From contig JAIPEN010000004.1 of the NCBI GenBank assembly GCA_021737145.1, positions 124,001 through 188,000 on the forward strand: a stretch of 64,000 nt of DNA. The letters are read 5' to 3'. Under the pieces are notes generated by a model that saw only the letters and a list, made by a program, of their open reading frames with translations, did no database searches and was not told the origin of the DNA. This DNA is from Desulfarculaceae bacterium. GTDB lineage: Bacteria > Desulfobacterota > Desulfarculia > Desulfarculales > Desulfarculaceae. This document shows positions 17,068-26,894 of this stretch, piece by piece. Positions within the stretch are counted from its first letter, which is position 1. Each line of letters starts with the position of its first letter. The position numbers and the translations under genes were made by a program.

Positions 17068-18630
17068 ATGTCCGCACATGCCCCCGTGGCTCTGATAATC
17101 CTGGATGGTTGGGGCATTAACGAGAGCGAGGAAGGCAACGCGGTCCGTCTGGCCCACACCCCCTTCATGGACTCCCTGTTCGCCGACTACCCCCACACCC
17201 AGCTCCGTTGCTCCGGCGAGGCGGTGGGCCTGCCCGAGGGCCAGATGGGCAACTCCGAGGTGGGCCACTTGAACCTGGGGGCCGGGCGGGTGGTCTTTCA
17301 GGACATCACCCGCATCAACCGGGCGGTGGCCAGCGGAGAAATGGGCAAGAACCCCCAGTTCCAAAAGGCCTTTGGCGTGGCCAAGAGCGGTGGTCACGCC
17401 CTGCATCTGCTGGGCCTGGTCAGCGACGGGGGGGTGCACTCCCTGCTGACCCATCTGGAGGCCATCATCACCGCGGCCGAGACCGCCGGGGTGGAGCGCA
17501 TCTACATCCACGCCTTTTTGGACGGCCGCGACACTCCGCCCGACTCCGGGGCCGGTTATCTGAAGCAGCTCGAGGATTTCCTCAACCTGCACCCCGCGGG
17601 CATGATCGCCAGCGTGGGCGGCCGCTACTGGGGCATGGACCGCGACAAGCGCTGGGACCGGGTGAAAAAGGCCTACGACGCCCTGGTCAAGGGACAGGGG
17701 CGCCACTCCGGGGACCTGGCCACCTCGGTGGAGGAGGCCTATTCCCAGGGCGAGTACGACGAGTTCGTTCAGCCCACGGTGCGCATCGACGAGCACGACA
17801 ACCCGGTGGGCACCATCAAGGACGGGGACGCGGTGATCTTTTTCAACTTCCGGGCCGACCGCGCCCGGGAGCTTACCTGGGCCTTCAACGACCCGGACTT
17901 CGACCAGTTCGACGTGAGCGGCCGGCCCGAGCTGGGCTATTACGTGTGCATGACCCAGTATGACGAGCACCTGAAGGCGCCGGTGGCCTTCCCGCCCCAG
18001 ACGGTGGAGGACACCCTGGCCGAGGCGGTGGCCGCCGCGGGCAAGACCCAGCTGCACATAGCCGAGACCGAGAAGTACGCCCACGTGACGTTCTTTTTCA
18101 ACGGCGGCATGGAAGACCCGGTGCCCGGCGAGGACCGGGTGCTCGTCCCCTCGCCCAAGGAAGTGGACACCTACGACCAGAAGCCGGCCATGAGCGCGGT
18201 GGAGGTGACCGACGAGGTGCTGGCGCGCATCGCGGCCGACCGTTACGATTTAATCGTGATGAACTACGCCAACGGCGACATGGTGGGGCACACCGGGGTG
18301 CTGGAGGCGGCCATGGCGGCCATGGAGACCCTGGACCAATGCCTGGCCCGGGTGTTGCCCGCCCTGATGGCGGCCGGGGGCCGGGCCCTGGTCACCGCCG
18401 ACCACGGCAACGCCGAGCAGATGATCGACCCCCAGGGCGGCGGCCCCTACACCGCCCACACCGTGTCCAACCCGGTGCCCCTGATCCTGGTGGACTCCGC
18501 GCGCAAAGACGCCCGGCTGCGCGGCGACGGGGCCCTGTGCGACGTGGCTCCCACCGTTTTGGAACTGATGGGCCTGCCCCAGCCGCCGGTCATGACTGGC
18601 AAGAGCCTGCTCCTCAACCCTGGAGGCTAG
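17068..18630 (+). CDS. gpmI: 2,3-bisphosphoglycerate-independent phosphoglycerate mutase
   Basis: 520 residues from ATG 17068 (MSAHAPVALIILDGWG). An alkaline-phosphatase-fold enzyme with catalytic Ser63 in GQMGNSEVGH and the second metal site TADHGNAEQM. It interconverts 3- and 2-phosphoglycerate. It lies 17 bases after rsfS and directly before the M48 protease. An ApgM-type mutase is also present at 35.9 kb. Confidence 0.96.
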   Translation: MSAHAPVALIILDGWGINESEEGNAVRLAHTPFMDSLFADYPHTQLRCSGEAVGLPEGQMGNSEVGHLNLGAGRVVFQDITRINRAVASGEMGKNPQFQKAFGVAKSGGHALHLLGLVSDGGVHSLLTHLEAIITAAETAGVERIYIHAFLDGRDTPPDSGAGYLKQLEDFLNLHPAGMIASVGGRYWGMDRDKRWDRVKKAYDALVKGQGRHSGDLATSVEEAYSQGEYDEFVQPTVRIDEHDNPVGTIKDGDAVIFFNFRADRARELTWAFNDPDFDQFDVSGRPELGYYVCMTQYDEHLKAPVAFPPQTVEDTLAEAVAAAGKTQLHIAETEKYAHVTFFFNGGMEDPVPGEDRVLVPSPKEVDTYDQKPAMSAVEVTDEVLARIAADRYDLIVMNYANGDMVGHTGVLEAAMAAMETLDQCLARVLPALMAAGGRALVTADHGNAEQMIDPQGGGPYTAHTVSNPVPLILVDSARKDARLRGDGALCDVAPTVLELMGLPQPPVMTGKSLLLNPGG

Positions 18631-18631
18631 T

Positions 18632-20125
18632 ATGGCCTTGCGCCTGCTGTGCCTGCTATTGATCGTTTCGCTTATCGCGGGGATGGTGCCTCCGCCGGCG
18701 GGGGCGTTGATCACCTTGGAGGAGGAGCGCAAGATCGGACGCGACTCCTTTGACCAGGCGATGGCCCAGATCCCCCTGGTGGACGATCCGGACATAGTGA
18801 ACTACGTGCGGGACCTGGCCAAGCAGCTGGAGGCCTTTGTCCCGCAAAAGCCATTCCCCTTTCGCATCTACGTGGCCGACCTGCCGGACCTGAACGCCTT
18901 TGCCATCCCCGGCGGCTACATCTTCATGTTCCGGGGCATGATGACCTCCCTGGAGAGCGAGGGCGAGCTGGCCGGGGTCATGGCCCACGAGATGGGTCAC
19001 GTGTGGCGGCGGCACCTGGCCAAGCGCCTGCAAAAATCCACTCCCGTGAACATCGCCTCCCTGGCCGGCTTGCTGGCCGGCCTGCTCCTGGGCGGGGTGG
19101 TATCCCCGGCCCTGGGCCAGGCGGTGACCATGGGTTCGATTGCCGGCGGGGTGCAGCAGCAGCTCGCCTTCAGCCGGGAGGACGAGCAGGAGGCCGACTG
19201 GGCCGCCTTCAAGACCATCACCGCGGCGGGCTATCCCCCCAAGGAGATGGAAAAGAGCTTCCACCGCATCTGGAAGCAGGAGCAATACCTGGGCGGCGAC
19301 GTGCCGGTGTATCTGCGAACCCACCCCACCAGCCCCCAGCGCATCGAGAACATGGCCAACATGACCCGGGTGTGGGGGGGCAAGCCCGGCACCTACGACA
19401 ACCACCGCTTCATGCTGGTGCAGACCCGCCTCATCTCCCTCTACGACGCCGAGGGCCAGGCCAAGACCATTTTGGCCCGGCGCCGCCTGAACGACCCCAA
19501 GGATCCCTTTCCCATCTACGGCCTGGCCCTGCTGGCCATGCGCCAGCACCAGTACGACATGGCCTTGGGCTTTTTGCAGGCCCTGGCCAAGTATTGGCCC
19601 AACGACCTGTACCAGCTCCGGGCCCAAGGGGTGTGCCTGCTGTTGATGGGGCAAAACCAACAGGCCGAGCGGGTGCTGCAGCAGGCCCTGGACCTAAGGC
19701 CCGACGACCAGGACTCCCTGTTGGCCCTGGGCCAGGCTTATCAGCGCGAGGGCAAGCTGGCCCAGGCCCGCGGCGTACTGGACAAGCTGGTCAAGCTGGA
19801 CGTGACCAACCACGCGGCCATGTATGAGCTGGGGGTCACCTACGGCCGCCTGGGTCAGGTGGGAGAGGCATCGCTGTACCTGGGCCTGGCCTTCAAGCAC
19901 CGGCGGAACTACCGCTCGGCCCGCTATCACCTCAACCGGGCGGTGGACCAGTTGGCCGGCAAGCCTCAGTTGCAGCAAAAGGCCCAAAACGCCCTGGAAG
20001 AGATTGACGACACCGCCGATCGCCGAAAGAAAAAGAAATTGAAGGAAGAGGAAGAGCAACAGGGCTCGCCAGGGCCGAATTGGAGTTCTCTTTTTCCCGC
20101 CTTAGACCAACCCGCGCGCCGCTGA
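18632..20125 (+). CDS. periplasmic M48 family metalloprotease with TPR repeats (BepA-like)
   Basis: 497 residues. A signal peptide (about 1-25) is followed by an M48 peptidase domain with HEMGH (H119, E120, H123) and a later EDEQEAD motif giving the glutamate ligand. Residues about 290-450 are tetratricopeptide-like repeats. The domain order matches BepA, which handles outer-membrane assembly proteins such as LptD. The C-terminal 40 residues are charged and low complexity. It starts 1 base after gpmI ends, with a GGAGG box. Confidence 0.9.
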   Translation: MALRLLCLLLIVSLIAGMVPPPAGALITLEEERKIGRDSFDQAMAQIPLVDDPDIVNYVRDLAKQLEAFVPQKPFPFRIYVADLPDLNAFAIPGGYIFMFRGMMTSLESEGELAGVMAHEMGHVWRRHLAKRLQKSTPVNIASLAGLLAGLLLGGVVSPALGQAVTMGSIAGGVQQQLAFSREDEQEADWAAFKTITAAGYPPKEMEKSFHRIWKQEQYLGGDVPVYLRTHPTSPQRIENMANMTRVWGGKPGTYDNHRFMLVQTRLISLYDAEGQAKTILARRRLNDPKDPFPIYGLALLAMRQHQYDMALGFLQALAKYWPNDLYQLRAQGVCLLLMGQNQQAERVLQQALDLRPDDQDSLLALGQAYQREGKLAQARGVLDKLVKLDVTNHAAMYELGVTYGRLGQVGEASLYLGLAFKHRRNYRSARYHLNRAVDQLAGKPQLQQKAQNALEEIDDTADRRKKKKLKEEEEQQGSPGPNWSSLFPALDQPARR

Positions 20126-20149
20126 GAGAGCGGCAAAGGACGTTGAACA

Positions 20150-20668
20150 ATGAAAAGACTGCTCACTGTTTTGCTTGCCCTGGTATGCCTGGCCGCCCTG
20201 CCTCTTAGCGCCGGAGCCGCCGCCAAACCGGACTCCAAGGAGCTGGCCCAGCGCATCAAGGCGGCCGGGGCCTATTGGCAGCTCACCAACACCCATGAGC
20301 GCATTATCGAGACCCTGGAAAAGGTCTCGGCCCAGCTTCCCCAGGACAAGCGCAAGGGCTTCCTGGATCGGGCCAACAAGTACTTCGGCAAGACCCGCAT
20401 GGCCGGGATCAAAAAGCAGTGGCTGGTCATGGCCGCCCAGGTCTTCACCGCCGACGAGCTCAAGGCCTTGGTGGCCTTTTACAGCTCCAAGCAGGGCATG
20501 GCCATCCGCGACAAGATGCCCGAGCTGTTGCAGGGCAACGCCAAGATAGTGGGCGCCGAGATGACCGCCTTTATCCAGACCGAGCGGGAGCGCATGGCCA
20601 AGGAAGCCGCCGCCGCCGCCAAGACGGCCCCGGCCCCGGCCCCGGCCAAGAAGCAAGACAAGAAGTAA
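20150..20668 (+). CDS. exported DUF2059 family protein
   Basis: 172 residues with a signal peptide (cleavage near A24). The central part (about 60-130) has the DUF2059 pattern of a short helical domain ending FTADELKALVAFYSSKQGMAI. The C-terminal tail is Ala/Pro/Lys-rich low complexity. The function of DUF2059 is unknown. It follows the M48 protease by 24 bases, so both may act in the envelope. It is convergent with fusA. Confidence 0.8.
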   Translation: MKRLLTVLLALVCLAALPLSAGAAAKPDSKELAQRIKAAGAYWQLTNTHERIIETLEKVSAQLPQDKRKGFLDRANKYFGKTRMAGIKKQWLVMAAQVFTADELKALVAFYSSKQGMAIRDKMPELLQGNAKIVGAEMTAFIQTERERMAKEAAAAAKTAPAPAPAKKQDKK

Positions 20669-20675
20669 GCGCGGC

Positions 20676-22721
<2,046 letters not shown>

Positions 22722-22749
22722 GCCGGGGTGCTCCTTGCTTGCGCGATGC

Positions 22750-22782
22750 AAAAAATCCGCCGCCTTTTTTGCCGGGCGGCGG
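22750..22782 (-). terminator. terminator-like hairpin in the fusA leader
   Basis: Read on the minus strand: CCGCCGCC (22782-22775), a 10-base loop, GGCGGCGG (22764-22757), then A and six Ts (22755-22750). This is a standard intrinsic terminator shape, placed 28 bases upstream of the fusA ATG and just downstream of a good promoter. There is no minus-strand gene upstream that it could end. Confidence 0.65.
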
Positions 22783-22793
22783 CGGTTTTAAAC

Positions 22794-22820
22794 GTTATAC
22801 GGGGCCAGGGTGCTTGTCAA
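22794..22820 (-). promoter_or_regulatory. probable promoter for fusA
   Basis: Minus strand TTGACA (22820-22815) and TATAAC (22799-22794), spacer 15 bases, slightly short. The predicted start is near 22787, so the transcript would begin directly with the leader hairpin. Confidence 0.55.
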
Positions 22821-22893
22821 GCCGGAGGCCCTTGGCGCTGGGGCCCGGAGCGTGCTAGGCTTGGCTCCCAAACCTGGCAAAGAGGCCGTTTTC

Positions 22894-23556
22894 ATGTCCA
22901 CCCGCACCCTATTGAATGAGCTTTACCAGTGCCTGCTCGCCGCCTATGGCCCCCAGGGCTGGTGGCCGGGGGAGACGCCCTTCGAGGTCATGGTGGGCGC
23001 GGTGCTCACCCAGAACACCAACTGGGGCAACGTGGAGAAGGCCATCGCCAACCTGAAGCAGGCCGGGGTCTTGAGCCTGGCCGGACTGAGCGCCCTGCCC
23101 CCCGCCAAGCTGGCCGGGTTGATCCGCCCGGCGGGCTACTACAACCTCAAGGCAGGCCGCCTGAGCAACCTGCTGGCCATGATCAACCAGCGCTGGGAGG
23201 GCGACCTGGAGTGGTTTTTCAGCCAGTCCATGGAGACCATCCGCCGCAGCCTGCTGGAGGTGAAGGGAGTGGGGCCGGAGACCGCGGACAGCATCACCCT
23301 GTACGCGGCCAATCAGCCGGTGTTCGTGGTGGACGCCTACACCTTCCGCATCCTGGGCCGCCATGGCCTGGCCGAGCCGGACATGGGCTACTTCGAGCTG
23401 CAAGAGGTGTTCATGGACGCCCTGCCCTCGGAGGTTCCCCTGTTCAACGAGTTCCACGCCCTGTTGGTCAGGCTCGGCAAGGAGCGCTGCAAAAAGACGG
23501 GCCCCCGCTGCGAGGGCTGCCCTGCCCAGGGCTGGCTGCCGGTGGTGGAGCTGTGA
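22894..23556 (+). CDS. HhH-GPD DNA glycosylase (endonuclease III / MagIII-like)
   Basis: 220 residues from ATG 22894. It has an HhH-GPD fold with the hairpin LLEVKGVGPETADSI and the catalytic aspartate D147 in VVDAYTFRI. The lysine that endonuclease III has just after the GVG turn is absent (ET instead), so a monofunctional glycosylase such as MagIII (3-methyladenine) is more likely than a lyase. The C-terminus has C199-x6-C206-x2-C209, but the fourth cluster cysteine is replaced by Leu. It is divergent from fusA. Confidence 0.8.
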   Translation: MSTRTLLNELYQCLLAAYGPQGWWPGETPFEVMVGAVLTQNTNWGNVEKAIANLKQAGVLSLAGLSALPPAKLAGLIRPAGYYNLKAGRLSNLLAMINQRWEGDLEWFFSQSMETIRRSLLEVKGVGPETADSITLYAANQPVFVVDAYTFRILGRHGLAEPDMGYFELQEVFMDALPSEVPLFNEFHALLVRLGKERCKKTGPRCEGCPAQGWLPVVEL

Positions 23557-23984
23557 GGCGCGGCTAGGCTCCCGCTCGCCAGAAAAGAGAAAACAAGGCG
23601 GGAGTTGTTCCGTGCCGCTTGCCTTGCGCCCGGCCCTTATCCGCTGCCCGTGACGCCACCTCGCCATCTGGGCACGAGGCCGAGAGTTTAAGCCCCATTG
23701 CCCGCGCCGTTAGCCTAATCTCGCCTGCCTGCCCCCGCTCCCCGGACGTAACGCTCCCATTACCTCGGCATCATGCAAGGCTCGATCCCATCCGCGCTGC
23801 CCAAGCAGGAAGCAACCCGCTGGTCCACCTCGTTGCCGATCTTCTTTTTACCAACTGCCTTCATCTTTCTTTTCTTCCGTCAACATCCCACCTTCGCGCC
23901 CCTGCCCAGCCTCTTTGATCTTAATCGCCAATAAAAAGCGCCTCTCCCGGAGGAGAGGCGCTTGGCTTTTGGCAGGGCCCCGTT
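23557..23984. other. 428-base intergenic region
   Basis: No gene is supported here. A weak hairpin (23569-23575 with 23598-23604, 22-base loop) follows the glycosylase stop and could be its terminator. The middle is C/T-rich on the plus strand with several short T runs. The right end holds the terminator of the minus-strand gene. The composition is less GC-rich than the neighbours. Confidence 0.6.
23931..23963 (-). terminator. Rho-independent terminator after the RACo-like gene
   Basis: A 12-base-pair stem, 23963-23952 with 23947-23936 on the minus strand, a 4-base loop and a TTT-ATT tail. It lies 22 bases after the stop of the RACo-like gene. Confidence 0.8.
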
Positions 23985-25937
23985 CTAGGCGGCCGCCTCC
24001 TTGAGAGCTGCCTTGGCCTCGTTGAGGCGCCGGTAGGTCTCGGGGAACAGGGTCTTGGCCTCGGTGTGGGGCAGGAACTGGCTGCCGGTGTAGTTGTCCA
24101 TATAGCCCGGGGCCACCGAGAGTTCGAAGTTGGTCATCTGATCCACGATGCCGCCCACCTCGGCCCGGAGCGGGTTGCTCATGGCCACCAGGCGGCAGCC
24201 CAACAGGGAGCCGTTGCCCACGAAGGTGTACTTGTCCAGGGGCAGCTCGGGCAGCAGGCCGATGAGGATGGCCCGTTCCAGGTTGATGGACTGGCCGAAG
24301 CCGCCGGCCAGGATGACCCGCTCCAGGTCGTGGATGGTCAGCCCCACTCCCTCGAGCAGGGTCATGTAGGCGGCGTACATGGCCGCCTTGGCCCGCATGA
24401 GGTTGTCCACGTCCGGCTCGGTGAGGGCGAGGTCGCGGTCGATGGCCGTGTCCTTGGCCCAGGCCAGCACGTACTCCGGCCCGTCTTCCCCTTCCCGCAG
24501 GCGGTCGCTGGGGTGGTCGATGTTGAAGCGGCCCCGCTCGTCGATGATGCCGCTCATGAGCAGGCTGGCCACTATGGCGATGAGGCCGGAGCCGCAGATG
24601 CCCCGGGGCTTGGCATGGCCCACGGTGATCAGGGCGGGCTCGCCGGTGAAGGGGTCCACCGAGAAGTTTTCGATGGCTCCCCGCGCGGCGCGCATGCCGA
24701 ACTTGATGCCCCCGCCCTCAAAGGCCGGCCCAGCGCTGGCCGCGGCGCAGGCCATCCAGTCCTGGTTGCCCACCACCACCTCGCCGTTGGTGCCCATGTC
24801 GATGAACAGGGTAAGGGCCTCGGAGCGGTGCATGCCCACGCCCATGACCCCGGCCACCACGTCGCCGCCCACATAAGAGGCCACGGACGGGAAGACCAAG
24901 GTGGATACGTGGTCAGGCAGGTCCAGGCCGAAGTCGGCCGCCTTGACCGGGGGATAGTAGGCCGCGCTGGGCACGTAGGGCTCCAGGCGCAGCCACTTGG
25001 GCTCCACGCCCAAAAAGAGCTGGGTCATGGTGGTGTTGCCGGCCAGGGTGGCCAGGCTCACCTCGCTGAAGTCCACCCCGGTGCGCTTGGAGAGCTGGCC
25101 CAGCACCTTGTTGATGGAGTCGGCCGCGGCTTTGTGCAGTTTTTCCATGCCGCCGGGCTTGGCCGCGTAGACGATGCGGCTGATCACGTCCTCGCCAAAG
25201 GAGATCTGGCCGTTGAAGTCGCCCTCGGTGCCCACGATCTCGCCGGTGTGCAGGTCCAGAAGCTGGGCCCATACGGTGGTGGTGCCCAGGTCGATGGCCA
25301 CGGCCAGGTTCTTGGAGGTGGTGTCGCCGGGCTCCACCCGGATCACGTGGTTGCGCCCCTTGGTGGGGTCCACCGGGCGGTTGATGGTGGTGGTCACGTT
25401 CCACTCGCCGTCCCGCCAGGCCGACGGCAGGTCGCGTATGGCCTCGAAGTCGAAGACGAAGTGGTTTTCCCCGGCCTGCTTCAGGGCGCTGAGCAGGCGG
25501 GCCACGTCGTTGCGGTTGTCCTCCAGGGAAGGCGGCGGCGCGCTGACCATCAACTTGGACAGGGAGGGATCGAAGCGGCCCTCGGCCTTGAGCTCCTCGG
25601 ACCCGATGAGCTTGGCCACCTGGGCCGAGCCCGCGGCCAGGGCGTTGAGCCCCACCTTGTCCATGCCCGACTGCACCGGGATGCGCACGGTAACGTCTTC
25701 GATGATGGTGCTCTGGCAGGCCAGACGGACCCCGGCTTCGGCGTCCTCGGCGCTTATCTTCTCGCTGAGGCCGCCCTCCACCGAGCCTTCTTCCACGTTG
25801 ATGCGGCACTTGCCGCACACCCCTTCGCCGCCACAGGAGGCGTTGATGTGCACGCCTGCCTCCAGGGCCAGGTCCAGCAGGCGGTCGCCCGCCTGGCTTT
25901 CAACCTCAACCCCGAAGGGCTCAAAGCGAACTTTCAT
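23985..25937 (-). CDS. RACo-like [2Fe-2S] ferredoxin / ASKHA ATPase-fold protein (DUF4445)
   Basis: 650 residues from ATG 25937, with GGGAG 5 bases upstream. Residues 1-90 are a plant-type ferredoxin (C35, C41, C44, C74). The rest has the actin-like fold of corrinoid activators, with phosphate-binding AIDLGTTTVWAQL and DMGTNGEVV. Family members (RACo) use ATP and a low-potential electron to re-reduce Co(II) corrinoid proteins for methyl transfer. No corrinoid protein or methyltransferase is nearby, so the partner is unknown. It is a single-gene transcript with its own terminator. Confidence 0.88.
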   Translation of the reverse strand: MKVRFEPFGVEVESQAGDRLLDLALEAGVHINASCGGEGVCGKCRINVEEGSVEGGLSEKISAEDAEAGVRLACQSTIIEDVTVRIPVQSGMDKVGLNALAAGSAQVAKLIGSEELKAEGRFDPSLSKLMVSAPPPSLEDNRNDVARLLSALKQAGENHFVFDFEAIRDLPSAWRDGEWNVTTTINRPVDPTKGRNHVIRVEPGDTTSKNLAVAIDLGTTTVWAQLLDLHTGEIVGTEGDFNGQISFGEDVISRIVYAAKPGGMEKLHKAAADSINKVLGQLSKRTGVDFSEVSLATLAGNTTMTQLFLGVEPKWLRLEPYVPSAAYYPPVKAADFGLDLPDHVSTLVFPSVASYVGGDVVAGVMGVGMHRSEALTLFIDMGTNGEVVVGNQDWMACAAASAGPAFEGGGIKFGMRAARGAIENFSVDPFTGEPALITVGHAKPRGICGSGLIAIVASLLMSGIIDERGRFNIDHPSDRLREGEDGPEYVLAWAKDTAIDRDLALTEPDVDNLMRAKAAMYAAYMTLLEGVGLTIHDLERVILAGGFGQSINLERAILIGLLPELPLDKYTFVGNGSLLGCRLVAMSNPLRAEVGGIVDQMTNFELSVAPGYMDNYTGSQFLPHTEAKTLFPETYRRLNEAKAALKEAAA

Positions 25938-26294
25938 ATCTACTCCCAACTACTAGGGTTTTACCTCCCCCACTATAGACCTCCTGCGCGGACATCTCCT
26001 TAAAACCTGGTAACACAGGGGTCTGGGGGTGTCAACAGCGGCAGCCGGAGCCCGGGCACCGCCGGCCGCGGACCCATGGAGTCAACAGCACAATATCCGT
26101 TGGTTTCTGGTCAAAAAAGTCCTAATAATATCAGGACATGGTTTTTCGGGCCGAGCCGCCCCGAATCGCCCAGCGCCTTGCGCCCTGCCCCGGCCGGGCC
26201 GGTTTGTAACTCAATTGACCTTCGACGAGGCGGCTGGTTTGTGATTCAATAGATAGGTGCATTTTTTGTCGGAACCCAACCGGAGCAGACGAAC
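25938..26294. other. 357-base divergent intergenic region with repeats
   Basis: No gene is supported. It lies between two divergent genes. It holds an imperfect 15-base direct repeat, GGTTTGTAACTCAAT at 26201-26215 and GGTTTGTGATTCAAT at 26236-26250 (13 of 15 identical), and an inverted repeat GTCCT/AGGAC at 26119-26137 around an AT-rich core. A TTGACA on the minus strand (26035-26030) may be a -35 box for the RACo-like gene, but the -10 is poor. Confidence 0.55.
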
Positions 26295-26810
26295 ATGACC
26301 CTGCCACGCAGGATAATCGCTTTGGCCAGCATGCTGGTCATGGTCCTGGCCTTGTGCGCCGGACCCGCCCATGCGGCATCCAAAAAAGTTCTCATCAAGT
26401 CGGTCAAGGAAGTGGGCACCCTGGTCATCCTCATGGATGGCAGCCAATGGCGCATCGACAACCCCGAGGACCAGGAACTGGTCTATGACTGGCTGCCCTT
26501 CCAGACGGTGGTGGTCAAGGACAACAAGGTGCTGGTGAACATATACCGGGGCGACATCGTGGACGCCCGCATGACCGAGAAGCCGGTCAAGAAGGTGGTC
26601 GCTTCATCCACGCCCATGTACAAGCCCGGCTCGGTGGGCGCGGGCAGCGCCCCGGCGGCGTCCGCGGCGGGCGGCCAGGTGGTGGTGCCCGAGGATTTGG
26701 TCAAGCGCCTGGACAAGATCCTCAAGCGGCTGGAGGACCTGGAGTTCAGCCTCAAGTCGGTGGAGATGCGCCTGCTGCGCCTGGAGCGCATGGCCGGCGT
26801 GGGGCCATAG
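26295..26810 (+). CDS. exported hypothetical protein with C-terminal coiled coil
   Basis: 171 residues. A clear signal peptide (about 1-27, ending AHA) precedes a small beta-rich domain (about 30-95, SVKEVGTLVILMDGSQWRI) that could be a compact beta barrel. An Ala/Ser/Gly linker (105-128) leads to a helical end with heptad-like Leu spacing (130-168), probably a coiled coil. I do not recognise the family. A GGAG box lies upstream of the ATG. It is convergent with lpdA. Confidence 0.75.
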   Translation: MTLPRRIIALASMLVMVLALCAGPAHAASKKVLIKSVKEVGTLVILMDGSQWRIDNPEDQELVYDWLPFQTVVVKDNKVLVNIYRGDIVDARMTEKPVKKVVASSTPMYKPGSVGAGSAPAASAAGGQVVVPEDLVKRLDKILKRLEDLEFSLKSVEMRLLRLERMAGVGP

Positions 26811-26827
26811 GCCAAAACAAGCTTCCC

Positions 26828-26870
26828 AAAAAACAAGCGGCCGCCGGTGGGAGCCTTCCCTCCGGCGGCC
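26828..26870 (-). terminator. terminator after lpdA, possibly bidirectional
   Basis: A 9-base-pair GC stem, 26870-26862 with 26847-26839 on the minus strand, followed by GCTTG and six Ts (26833-26828). It lies 24 bases after the lpdA stop. In the plus direction the T tract is poor, but the hairpin may still serve the convergent gene. Confidence 0.75.
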
Positions 26871-26894
26871 TCGCTTTGGGCGGGCGCGGCGGCC

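Noticed and set aside
23619-23918. A 99-residue open frame in the gap after the DNA glycosylase
   Set aside because: No family likeness, composition unlike the neighbours, and no ribosome site.
26029-26244. A 71-residue open frame in the RACo/secreted-protein gap
   Set aside because: It overlaps the putative operator repeats and shows no coding character.
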